Below are positions 44,036-52,468 of a DNA stretch of 64,000 nt, one piece after another; the first letter of the stretch is position 1, and every line of letters begins with the position of its first letter. The position numbers were made by a program, and so were the translations under genes. Location: assembly GCF_002777255.1 (NCBI RefSeq), contig NZ_CP017634.1, forward strand, positions 1,066,903 through 1,130,902, given 5' to 3'. The notes beneath the pieces were generated by a model that had not been told where the DNA came from, did no database searches, and was given only the letters and a program-made list of their open reading frames with translations. This DNA comes from Candidatus Formimonas warabiya (GTDB lineage: Bacteria; Bacillota; Dehalobacteriia; Dehalobacteriales; Dehalobacteriaceae).

Positions 44036-45900
44036 TGGCTGATAAAAAACAACAAGATAGGTTTCCCGGCCCCTTAACTAAAGAAATCGAGGAATTTATT
44101 AATTTCAAGCGGCAATCAGGCTCCCTGTATACAAGTTCTGAGTTTGCTCTAAAAGCCTTTGATAAATTTTGTGCCGCGGTGGAAAACCAAGCCTTGACTC
44201 CTCAGCAATTAGCTGAGGCCTGGGTAAAGCCAGGTGATGATAAACCGAAATATGATGTTGGTTGCTGTGTCAGGCAACTCGGACAGTACCTTACCGCTCA
44301 GGGATACCCTAAAGCATTTACTGTACTCAGTGCTAAAGGAAACGCTCCCAGGCTGCTTGGTATAAATTCTGGTCCTTTTGTCAGGGAAATCAAGGAGTTT
44401 GTTGATCAAAAGAGATCAGCAGGTCGAAAATATATTTCTGAGGAGTACTGTCTAAAAGCCTTTGATAAATTTTGCGCCATAAAGGAGAATGAATTTTTAA
44501 CTCCCCAGCAGTTGGCCGACGCCTGGCGCAGGAAGGTTAGAGCAAAAAACACCACAAATATTGGGATGATAAGAGAGTTAGGCATGTACCTCACCATGCA
44601 GGGTAGTACGAAATCTTTTGTGGTTCCTTATGCAAACGGAGATATGCCAAAACTGGCGTTTACTGGGTACACAGGCTTGTTTGCGGAAGAAATCGTATCG
44701 TTTCTTAAAACAAAAAGATCTGTCGGTTTGAAGTACAGGAACGAGGAGTTTCGTCTGAAGGCCTTCGATAAGTTCTGTAATGAGCAATCCAATTTGAATT
44801 TGTCTCCACAGCAATTGGCTGACACATTTATACATTTCCAAGAGGAATGCGGTAATTCTGAGAGCAGAAGAAGCATCTCCGTTATTAAAGCACTCGGTAA
44901 CTATCTTACTGATAATGGTTGGTCAAACGCGTTTACTATCATTGATAAAAATTCCGTTACTGGCCCATATGCAGAAGAGATATCACCTTTTATTGCTTTC
45001 AAAAAATCAAGTGGCTTTAAGTACCTTCATTCCAGCTATATTCTACGGACTTTCGATGTGTTTTGTGCCTCAAAAGAAAACGAATCTCTGACACCTCAAC
45101 AGTTGGCTGATAAATGGGTCATAAAAAGAAACAACGAGCATCCTAATACACGCGCTGGCCGGGTAGACCCAGTCAGAGTTTTCGGAAAATATCTTACAAG
45201 CATTGGACATCCCAAAGCTTTTATGATTGCGGTTGATGTCGCACAAAGGAGGGCTCCTAAGCCTCCATATCTGTTTTCAGAAGACGATATTGATACATTT
45301 TTTTGCGCATGCGCTGAATTGAAGCCGGATGAAAAAGAGCCATCCATGCACATCGTTCTTCCGGCGGCGTTTTTGTTCATGCACTGTATGGGTGTCAGAA
45401 CCTGTGAATTAAAAATATTGATGAAGAATGTGAATTTTGAAACCGGCGAAGTCATCATTGTCGACGCCAAGACTGGCGATCGGGCCGTATATATGAGCGA
45501 GGAATTGTCTGTAGTTTTATACAAATACAACTCAGTGATTGAAAAGCTTTTCCCTTGTCACAAATATCTGTTTCCAGCATCCGTAGGCCGATCCCGTAAT
45601 GATTTTGCCAAACGCTTCAGGAATATTTGGGCGTCTAGTGTCCCCGACGGGAATCACGGAGAACCCAGGTTATATGATTTTCGTCATCATCTGCTCTATC
45701 GAAATGTTGAATTATGTATGCGTAGCGGAGGCGATGTAAATGTCCTGCGGCCATATTTAATGAGACATATGGGGCATAAGTTGCCGGAAAGTTTCCAATA
45801 TTACTTTCATCTATCACCACCAATTCGGAAAGAGATATCCCATATCAAAAAGAATCTGGACTGGATGATACCTGATGTGCTGGAGGTTCCATATGAGTAA
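44035..45900 (+). CDS. RIT recombinase B with four N-terminal repeats
   Basis: 621 aa from ATG 44035. Residues about 12-97, 113-197, 214-301 and 310-397 are four copies of an 85-100-residue module, each with EI..F...KRSxGxxY, LKAFDKFC, LTPQQLADxW and LGxYLTxxG. The catalytic domain follows (about 410-621): MGVRTCELK, YDFRHHLLY, MRHMGHKLPESFQYYF with Arg, His and the Tyr nucleophile. The modules look like duplicated core-binding (SAM-like) domains. It overlaps recombinase C by 8 nt. Confidence 0.9.
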   Translation: MADKKQQDRFPGPLTKEIEEFINFKRQSGSLYTSSEFALKAFDKFCAAVENQALTPQQLAEAWVKPGDDKPKYDVGCCVRQLGQYLTAQGYPKAFTVLSAKGNAPRLLGINSGPFVREIKEFVDQKRSAGRKYISEEYCLKAFDKFCAIKENEFLTPQQLADAWRRKVRAKNTTNIGMIRELGMYLTMQGSTKSFVVPYANGDMPKLAFTGYTGLFAEEIVSFLKTKRSVGLKYRNEEFRLKAFDKFCNEQSNLNLSPQQLADTFIHFQEECGNSESRRSISVIKALGNYLTDNGWSNAFTIIDKNSVTGPYAEEISPFIAFKKSSGFKYLHSSYILRTFDVFCASKENESLTPQQLADKWVIKRNNEHPNTRAGRVDPVRVFGKYLTSIGHPKAFMIAVDVAQRRAPKPPYLFSEDDIDTFFCACAELKPDEKEPSMHIVLPAAFLFMHCMGVRTCELKILMKNVNFETGEVIIVDAKTGDRAVYMSEELSVVLYKYNSVIEKLFPCHKYLFPASVGRSRNDFAKRFRNIWASSVPDGNHGEPRLYDFRHHLLYRNVELCMRSGGDVNVLRPYLMRHMGHKLPESFQYYFHLSPPIRKEISHIKKNLDWMIPDVLEVPYE

Positions 45901-46406
45901 AAGAAAAAAAGACACTGACGTTAACGAGTTCTGGTCAATGGCCCGATCGTTTCTTAAAGTGTATTTACCAAATGCGCGAGAAGTCTCTCCAAACACCGTA
46001 AAAGCCTACAAGCAGGCGCTTGAAACTTTGATTAAATATCTTGAGGGTTCAGGGTTTACCAGAGACACTATCACGATCGGAACGTTGACGCCCGCATGCA
46101 TTGAGGGATTCATGATATGGATGTCCAAAGAACAGAATTGCAGGCCGCGAACCTGTAATTTAAGACTTTCAGCGATCAAGACCTTTCTTCGTTATTGTGG
46201 TCATCATGTAATTACCAATGAATCAATTAGCCGAGAAGTACTTGGACTTCCGATGAAAAAGGTTCGAAAAGAAAAGATTGAATACATGTCCAATAAAGCT
46301 GTAGGCGCTATTTTGAATACTCCAGACAACAGGAGAGCTATGGGCAGACGAAATAAAGCTATGCTGTCTCTGCTCTATGATAGCGCTGCCAGAGTTCAAG
46401 AACTCA
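45893..46406 (+). pseudogene. RIT recombinase C, 5' part (interrupted)
   Basis: Start ATG 45893 behind GGAGGTTCC. Encodes the core-binding domain (SPNTVKAYKQALETLIKYLEG) and the first catalytic Arg (LLYDSAARVQEL) up to the insertion. With 47920-48455 it makes an in-frame 349-aa recombinase. Confidence 0.9.
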
Positions 46407-47911
46407 GAGGCTGAATAATAATCCGTGTAAATGTCAATAATCTCCATATAAACAAAACGGAGGTTATTAAAATGAGACAGTCAAAAAACATTCTCACTGA
46501 AAAGGAAATGGAACTGGTAAGCCTGCTGATGCAGGACTGCCAAAGCACGGGAGATATTCAGTCAAAATTAAAACGTCTTTTTGCCGGAACAATCGAACAG
46601 ATGCTGGAAGCCGAGATGGAAGAGCACCTGGGTTATGAAAAAAACAGCATTGAGGGGAACAATTCCGGCAATAGCCGCAACGGCTACAATCACAAGACGA
46701 TCATAAGCGATTATGGAGAGAGTGAAATTGCCGTGCCCCGGGACCGAAACGGCGAGTTTGAGCCGAAAGTCCTCGAAAAGCGGCAGACCAGGACGGATGA
46801 AATCGAGCAGAAAATCATGGCTATGTATTCCAAGGGGATGAGCCAACGCGACATTGAGGACAATCTGCGGGAGATTTACGGGGCGGAGATATCGCAGATG
46901 CTGATTTCCAAAATAACGGACAAAATCCTGCCGGAAGTGAACGAGTGGCAGAACCGGCCGCTGGAGTCGGTCTACCCGGTCGTCTACTTTGACGGGATTA
47001 TGTTCAAAAGCCGCAAGGACAGCCAGATCATCAAGAAATGCGTCTACTCGGTGCTGGGCATTGATATGGACGGCCAGAAGGACATCCTGGGCATCTGGAT
47101 CAGCGAAAACGAGGGCGCAAGCTTTTACGCGTCAATCTGCTCCGATCTGAAAAAGCGCGGCGTGCAGGATATTTTCATTGCCTGCCACGACAACCTAAAA
47201 GGACTTGGCGAAGCCATAAATGCGGTTTTTCCAAGGACAGAGCAGCAGCTTTGCATAGTCCATCAGATCCGCAATTCCACTAAATTCGTGCAGTACAAGG
47301 ACAGGAAGGAAATCTGCACTGGCCTGAAGAAAATCTACGGTGCAGTAAACCTTAACGATGCAGAGTATGCAAAGGAGGAATTCAGGGAACAATGGGACAG
47401 GAAGTACCCGTCCATTCTGCGCTCCTGGGATGCCAACTGGGCAGAGCTCACCACGTTTTTCAGCTATCCCGAACAGATCCGGCATTTGATTTATACGACA
47501 AATGCGGTGGAAGCGTACCACAGAATGGTACGGAAATTTACGAAGACAAAATCCATTTTCCCCACCGACGACTCGATCCGGAAAGTGGTATTCCTGTCGG
47601 CTAAGGAAATCACAAAAAAGTGGACTCAGCCGTCAAGGGACTGGGCAATGGCATATAGCCAGATTATGATATTCTTTGCAGACAGGATTACGGCGTAAGG
47701 TCTTGAGGGCTCTGCCCTCAAACTCCCGAGGTTTATCCGCTCAGGGCTTACCGATGAACAGAAAAACGGCGAACAATAAGGATCGCCGTTCATCGTATAA
47801 GCCGCAGCAGGCGTTGGGGCGCTCCTCAGCGTTGCCCGATTTATGCTGCAATAATATTATTGTCAAATCTTTGGATGATTATTCCATTTACACTAAAAAA
47901 TATTCACACCC
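46407..47911 (+). mobile_element. IS256-family insertion sequence
   Basis: 1505 bp, bounded by related terminal repeats (GAGGCTGAATA at 46407, complement of TATTCACACCC at 47911, both with an internal GTGTAAATG) and by the perfect 8-bp duplication AGAACTCA (46399-46406, 47912-47919). One transposase gene; the last 213 bp are non-coding. Confidence 0.92.
46472..47698 (+). CDS. IS256-family transposase (Transposase_mut)
   Basis: 408 aa, intact. DDE catalytic acidic residues lie in VVYFDGIMFKSR (near 172), FIACHDNLKGLGEA (near 239) and TTNAVEAYHRMVRKF (near 346). The N-terminal HLGYEKNS and SRNGYNHKTI are family hallmarks. CGGAGGTTATTAAA precedes the ATG. The gene is visibly richer in G+C than the recombinases around it, consistent with recent arrival. 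Confidence 0.96.
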   Translation: MRQSKNILTEKEMELVSLLMQDCQSTGDIQSKLKRLFAGTIEQMLEAEMEEHLGYEKNSIEGNNSGNSRNGYNHKTIISDYGESEIAVPRDRNGEFEPKVLEKRQTRTDEIEQKIMAMYSKGMSQRDIEDNLREIYGAEISQMLISKITDKILPEVNEWQNRPLESVYPVVYFDGIMFKSRKDSQIIKKCVYSVLGIDMDGQKDILGIWISENEGASFYASICSDLKKRGVQDIFIACHDNLKGLGEAINAVFPRTEQQLCIVHQIRNSTKFVQYKDRKEICTGLKKIYGAVNLNDAEYAKEEFREQWDRKYPSILRSWDANWAELTTFFSYPEQIRHLIYTTNAVEAYHRMVRKFTKTKSIFPTDDSIRKVVFLSAKEITKKWTQPSRDWAMAYSQIMIFFADRITA

Positions 47912-47919
47912 AGAACTCA

Positions 47920-48455
47920 TTGACATCAAGTTGGATGATCTGTACGTGGATGAGAAAACTAGCGGGAATGATGAGTCCTTTGTTACTCTGCGCGGAAAAG
48001 GCAATAAGTTGCGGAACGTCAATTTGTCACCCAAGACTGTTAAACTAATTCAATCATACTTGAATGAGTTCCACCCTAAGGAGAATCGAAGCGCGCCGCT
48101 ATTTTATACAAAGCGGGCTGGTTCGCTGTGGCCACTATCTGTAGACTCTGTTAGCAGAATTTTAAAGGAAACCGCAGATAAAGCCCGTTTGGGTGTTCCA
48201 GACATTCCGGAAAGAATTCATTGCCATTTGTTAAGGAAGAGCCGGGCTATGCATTTATATATAGCAGGTGTACCTTTGCCTGCGATCATGGAATTACTGG
48301 GACACGCAAGCATGAATACCACATCCGGCTTCTATGCTTTTGTCACATGGGAAATGGTGAGTGAAGCGATGAAAAAGGCAAATGAAGGTCATTTGGAAGG
48401 CGAAATGTTGTGGAAGGAACCTAATGTCCGAAAACAATTGTATACTTTGGATTAA
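47920..48455 (+). pseudogene. RIT recombinase C, 3' part (interrupted)
   Basis: Continues IDIKLDDLYVDEKTSG, catalytic Lys region LRGKGNKLRNV, HCHLLRKSRAMHLY, and LLGHASMNTTSGFYAFV with His and the Tyr nucleophile. Frame and sequence continue exactly from 46406 once the IS and one AGAACTCA copy are removed. Confidence 0.9.
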
Positions 48456-48457
48456 AA

Positions 48458-48546
48458 AAATTATTCCGCACTTTTTAAAAAGAATGCTGATTTCAGGCGG
48501 CTTTGCTGTATGCATCACCGATAATCATTTCTGCGGCATAATCATA
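48458..48546 (-). repeat. RIT right inverted repeat, 89 bp
   Basis: Reverse complement of 42640-42728. The istA reading frame runs into it, adding the tail YDYAAEMIIGDAYSKAA before a stop. Confidence 0.88.
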
Positions 48547-49101
48547 GACCTGTGTTTTAGGTATGCCGTTAAAGTATCTAAAACCGTTCATATGGCATCT
48601 AAGCAGTGTTTTTAGATCCATAGTCTGAGTGATTTCCAAGTAATGCATCCTTGAGTAGGATAGAGTCATTAAAAATCCATATAGTTGCCGCTTCTTGCCA
48701 TCAATCCAGTGGCGGCCGAGATGAATCCAATCTACCTGTGCTTGTTCTCCCGGCGGTGTTTCAAATCGTATTGGGGCCTGTTTGCCAGGTGATTCCCTAT
48801 ATGGTTGTACAAAATCAGCTAAGATGGTTCTACCTCCGGTGTAACCCATTTCCCTGATTTCATCGATTAAAACCATGCAGTTGGTTACACCATCATCAAA
48901 GATTCTTTTAAGGATATAGGGCTTATATGGATCAAGCTTACTTGGGCGCTTTGCCCGTTCTTGAGAAACCGGCAAATCATTAGAATTGAGATACTTGTAA
49001 ACTGTAGTTCTGCTGCAATTCATACGTTCGGAGATTTCTGTCACGGTAACACCTTTGTTGTACAGCTCTTTAATCATGAACATGTCCTCCAGTCTGTACA
49101 A
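48547..49101 (-). pseudogene. istA: istA, 5' part (IS21 transposase, interrupted)
   Basis: N-terminal 185 residues with the HTH (MNCSRTTVYKYLN) and the first catalytic Asp in QAQVDWIHLGRHW, ending GIPKTQV where the RIT element begins. The natural continuation is at 42617. Confidence 0.9.
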
Positions 49102-49265
49102 TTGAAGTCACCCTTCCTAGTTGTCAGATGAATCAATTGTCTCATATATTTTAGCCGGGGAAAATGTTCATTTTTATTCCGGTAATATTGTTCATTGTAC
49201 AACCGGCGCTAACACACTGAAAAGTTCCACCAACTGCACTTTTTTTCAAACAACCCCTAAAGGGG

Positions 49266-49742
49266 TTATTTTTTACTGTTTTTGTCTACGGGCTCACCCG
49301 TAAACGGGTCTATATACTCCTTTAGTGTCATCTGGTCTGATGCTATATCCTCTTGTAGTTGCTTTCTTATATACTGTTCTATTACTTTTTTGTTGCGTCC
49401 CACCGTATCCACATAATAGCCTCTGCACCAGAAGTGCCTATTGCCATATTTATACTTCAAATTTGCGTGCCTATCAAATATCATTAATGAGCTTTTCCCT
49501 TTAAGATATCCCATGAAACTTGATACGCTTATTTTCGGCGGTATCGATACCAACATGTGTATGTGATCTGGGCAGGCGTTTGCTTCTAATATTTCTACTT
49601 TCTTGTAGTCACATAGTGTCCTTAGTATTTTTCCTATATCGTCTTTAATTTTTCCATATATTATCTGTCTCCTATATTTTGGTGCAAATACGATGTGATA
49701 TTTACAATTCCATTGCGTATGTGATAAACTTTCGGTATCCAT
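49266..49742 (-). CDS. tnpA: IS200-type transposase TnpA
   Basis: 158-aa HUH single-strand transposase, intact: the HUH motif is HIHMLVSI (near residue 60) and the catalytic Tyr lies in RGYYVDTVGRNKK (near 108-112). N-terminal LSHTQWNCKYHIVFAPKYRR is typical. Single-strand transposition favours insertion at replication-exposed sites. The right end of its element was separated by IS21, but tnpA and its 5' end are complete. Confidence 0.95.
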   Translation of the reverse strand: MDTESLSHTQWNCKYHIVFAPKYRRQIIYGKIKDDIGKILRTLCDYKKVEILEANACPDHIHMLVSIPPKISVSSFMGYLKGKSSLMIFDRHANLKYKYGNRHFWCRGYYVDTVGRNKKVIEQYIRKQLQEDIASDQMTLKEYIDPFTGEPVDKNSKK

Positions 49743-49975
49743 TTGGATAACTACCTCCTTTGTGTTAGTGCGGTTGGCGAAACCTACACTATTTTATCAA
49801 ATGGGGGTAGTTTTTTCTGCTCATAGCTAAAGCCTTTTGGAACCACCTGCATAGCAGGTGGTTTTCGTTATACAAGAAAAAGCTACTGACAAACAGCCAA
49901 TAGCTTCACCTTAAAAGTGGTAAGGAGGATAACCCCAAAAACAGCCTGTACGAAAATTAAACCTAATCCCATTGA

Positions 49976-50962
49976 TTAGGTGGTCGAGTTCTCCATAACA
50001 ACTGCTTGAGCTAGCTTCCTATCTATGATTAAAACATCTATTAATCCGCCCTTCAATGCCGCTTGAAGAGTTTTAGCCTTCTGAACTCCTGATACTACAA
50101 CTATTTTACGTGGGATTTTTTTATATGTGTTAATGTCAATAGCCAGAGTACGCTCCTTAATCTCACCGTCGCACTCCTCGCCATTCCCGTCAAAAAAGCG
50201 TAACATCATATCTCCGTAAACTCCCTTACTTTGTAAAAAAGTAAGCTCTCTCGGCTGAAGATACTGCAGTCGGGAAAGCGGAGAATCAAGCCTCGGGTAG
50301 AAAGAACCCAAACCGCTTATAGATATGGTTAACCGCTGGAACAGAGAGAAAATTTGCTTAACATCGTTTATGTTTTTTATTAAACTTAAACTCTCAACGT
50401 CTTTATGAAGCCCTGCAGAAGAAAGTGAATAATAATTTCCTCCAAATGCCATACTCATGCGGGAGACCAGATTGTGCACGTCAAGCTCATAATCACAGCA
50501 AGTCAGGCTGCCATGTAAGGTGACAAAAATCGTATCCGTTCTTTGGCATGGATTGAGATAATGGATCAGGTAATACATGGTTCCGCCCCAAGCAATACCT
50601 AAAATATCTCTTGAAGTAATGATCCTTTGTAAATAACGGGCACCTTCAAGTGCAACCATCATTTTATCTTTTTCCGGGTCTGCCGGATTTCCATCTTCTG
50701 AGCCGGAATGGGTTACGATTACTTCTTTTAATGGGTATTGTTCCAGAAGCTGATCCTCCAAATCGAGGCATTGTTTATATGGATTTCCAATCACAAACTC
50801 AACGATTTTTTCTTTTTTGGCACGCTGTATTAATCTTGACACCGTTGATTCAGAAACATTGAGAATCAGTGCTACTTCCTTTAATGACTTACCCTGCTCA
50901 AAATAGTAACTGGCAGCTTTTAGAGCAATCCACGTTGATTGATTGTACACTTCTCCCTTCAT
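49976..50962 (-). CDS. SorC-family transcriptional regulator
   Basis: 328 aa. N-terminal helix-turn-helix (SLKEVALILNVSESTVSRLIQRAKKE, about residues 24-49), then the SorC sugar-phosphate-binding domain (LGIAWGGTMYYLI near 132, GDMMLRFFDGNGEE, IPRKIVVVSGVQKAKTLQAALKGGLIDVLIID). Such proteins bind a phosphorylated sugar or sugar acid, so the pathway substrate is probably of that kind. It lies 89 nt downstream of the PHP gene and, before the mobile nest arrived, just upstream of the RuBisCO-like operon. Confidence 0.92.
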   Translation of the reverse strand: MKGEVYNQSTWIALKAASYYFEQGKSLKEVALILNVSESTVSRLIQRAKKEKIVEFVIGNPYKQCLDLEDQLLEQYPLKEVIVTHSGSEDGNPADPEKDKMMVALEGARYLQRIITSRDILGIAWGGTMYYLIHYLNPCQRTDTIFVTLHGSLTCCDYELDVHNLVSRMSMAFGGNYYSLSSAGLHKDVESLSLIKNINDVKQIFSLFQRLTISISGLGSFYPRLDSPLSRLQYLQPRELTFLQSKGVYGDMMLRFFDGNGEECDGEIKERTLAIDINTYKKIPRKIVVVSGVQKAKTLQAALKGGLIDVLIIDRKLAQAVVMENSTT

Positions 50963-51051
50963 AGATTAAATCACTCCTCAAATTACATTATATAAATAAA
51001 AAGAGTTATTAATCCACTAACTTGCTCTAATCAAAGTGGGATTAAAAGGGG

Positions 51052-51855
51052 TTATAACTTATGAAATGTCGGCACCATTTGGTGATAAGTAGCGTAGTAT
51101 TTCACCCCGGCGCGCCGAGCTAATTCAACTGCATCATCAAAACGATAGCCAATATGCTCTGTTATATGTGCATCGGAACCAAAAGTAACAAATTCGCCTC
51201 CCAACTCTACATATCTGCGTAGCCAATCCCCCCCCGGAATATCCAGACTACCTAGATGACGATAGCTTGCAGTGTTAATCTCAACACACTTACCTAGTGG
51301 AATAATATATTGAAACAGTGCATCAATCTCATCCGGAGCATAACTATAAAACAGTCGGGCGTCCTTGACCGTATGGGCTCCCTTTGACGGGAAATCAATA
51401 TGTCCCACACTACTGAACAGTCCAGGGCTAAGTTGCCTAACTCCTTTTAGAATGGAACTAATATAGTCCTTAAATACCTGACTAATGGTTTTGCCTTCGT
51501 AGAATTTCGGATTAAATGGATCAATACCATTTACAGTATGAACACTTGCAATCACAAAATCACAGGATACTGAATTCAGCTCAGCTTCCAGCTCCGGAAA
51601 ATATTCTGGCGCTATGGCAACTCCTGCTTCAACACCAAATTTCACCTTAACCTGGCTTTGGTCAAACCGTTTAAACTGCTCACAATAGTTTCTTAGGTCA
51701 ACATGCCAGGCATCGCCTTTATAAAAATGCAATTCCAGATGTTCAGTAAAGCAGATTTCCTCCAAGCCTAGAAGAGCGGCCCGTTTAATCTGCTTATCTG
51801 GATCAGTTTGACTATCGGCTGAAATGGAAGAATGTACATGATAATCGCAACGCAC
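51052..51855 (-). CDS. PHP-family (histidinol-phosphatase-like) hydrolase
   Basis: 267 aa: CDYHVHSSISADS, CFTEHLELH, KFGVEAGVA, VIASVHTVNG, GHIDFPSKGAH, CVEINTAS and TFGSDAHITEHIG give the full PHP trinuclear metal site. HisK-type histidinol phosphatases look like this, but no his gene is near; beside a SorC regulator a sugar-phosphate phosphatase is more plausible. Its promoter region carries the 22-bp palindrome (51974-51995), so it is likely part of the RuBisCO-like regulon. Confidence 0.88.
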   Translation of the reverse strand: MRCDYHVHSSISADSQTDPDKQIKRAALLGLEEICFTEHLELHFYKGDAWHVDLRNYCEQFKRFDQSQVKVKFGVEAGVAIAPEYFPELEAELNSVSCDFVIASVHTVNGIDPFNPKFYEGKTISQVFKDYISSILKGVRQLSPGLFSSVGHIDFPSKGAHTVKDARLFYSYAPDEIDALFQYIIPLGKCVEINTASYRHLGSLDIPGGDWLRRYVELGGEFVTFGSDAHITEHIGYRFDDAVELARRAGVKYYATYHQMVPTFHKL

Positions 51856-51973
51856 TAGTGGAATACCTCCTGTAAGAATCTTCCTTTAATATGCAACTGG
51901 GGCAGCGATAAAGAAGGGCCCGAACAAAAGCAGCCCTACTTTTAAAATATATATACATTGATGAAACTAAACA

Positions 51974-51995
51974 ATATTGAAATATCTTTCAATAT
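51974..51995. promoter_or_regulatory. Palindromic operator upstream of PHP-sorC
   Basis: ATATTGAAA-TATC-TTTCAATAT: 22 bp, same outer arms as 40737-40758, differing only in the centre. Confidence 0.6.
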
Positions 51996-52025
51996 GAAAA
52001 AAATCAATTGATATATTTAATGCCT

Positions 52026-52244
52026 TTATTTTTTTCCTAGCGTGAGAAATGCTAGGACTAAGCCCATCCAATAATTATCATTAAAATTACTTTTTACACA
52101 TTTCACCCTTTCTGGCTCTATAGATTGCCCGCAAGAACCACAAAACTTTTGCCCCGCCGGAGCCTTAGCTTGACAACCAGGACATACTATAAATACAGCC
52201 GGACCGGTTTCTGTATCTGCCGGCTGGCGGCCAAATTCTTTCAT
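52026..52244 (-). CDS. Zinc-ribbon protein with C-terminal hydrophobic segment
   Basis: 72 aa: FIVCPGCQAKAPAGQKFCGSCGQS (CPxC...CxxC, residues about 20-40) is a standard zinc-ribbon, then a possible single membrane segment (NYWMGLVLAFLTLG). Small zinc-ribbon membrane proteins are widespread and mostly uncharacterised. Flanked by non-coding DNA, so probably monocistronic. Confidence 0.7.
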   Translation of the reverse strand: MKEFGRQPADTETGPAVFIVCPGCQAKAPAGQKFCGSCGQSIEPERVKCVKSNFNDNYWMGLVLAFLTLGKK

Positions 52245-52468
52245 AGTAACAATATTCCATGTTCAGTATATCATTTATCACTTGCAAGCTAAATATGTCT
52301 GTGTCTATAGACATCACTTTTTTTGTTTTGATTTATGAGACAGTAAAATATTTAGAATCGCACCAAAACGAGCATATGGTTGTTGAAATCTATTCATGAT
52401 CATGTATAATAAGAATAGCAAACACACGTTCGAGGTCAAAATTAATTTCGAAAGTGGTGACAAACAGG
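52245..52468. other. Intergenic between divergent genes
   Basis: 224 bp separating the divergent zinc-ribbon and helicase genes. A TATAAT-like CATGTATAATAAG (about 52402-52414) is a plausible -10 for the helicase gene. Nothing else recognised. Confidence 0.4.

Larger units (their letters stand above)
42618..48546 (+). mobile_element. Recombinase-in-trio (RIT) element inserted in istA
   Basis: Three consecutive, overlapping tyrosine-recombinase genes on one strand flanked by 89-bp inverted repeats (42640-42728, 48458-48546): the definition of a RIT element. Removing 42618-48546 restores istA exactly, with no target duplication seen. A 22-bp segment with a small palindrome (42618-42639) lies outside the left repeat. 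The third recombinase is itself interrupted by an IS256-family element. Confidence 0.88.
40892..49214 (-). mobile_element. IS21-family element, interrupted by a RIT element
   Basis: Ends TGTCAACACC (40892) and the complement of GGCGCTAACA (to 49214) are inverted repeats; CACTG is duplicated on both sides (40887-40891 and 49215-49219). Subterminal repeats with AAAAATGAACA-like words occur at both ends, as in IS21. istA is split at 42617/48547; istB is intact. Confidence 0.88.
40819..49863 (-). mobile_element. IS200-type element, split by an IS21 insertion
   Basis: Terminal hairpins ACCACCCGCT-AGCGGGTGGT (40819-40839) and AACCACCTGC-GCAGGTGGTT (49841-49863) are the subterminal foldbacks typical of IS200/IS605. 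The single-gene (tnpA-only) element was split between its hairpin end and the tnpA 3' side by the IS21 element at 40892-49214. Exact outer ends cannot be set without an empty site. Confidence 0.75.

Noticed and set aside
47676-47919. N-terminal extension of recombinase C in the ORF ending at 48455
   Set aside because: These codons belong to the non-coding 3' part of the IS256 element; the recombinase sequence resumes only after the duplication at 47919.
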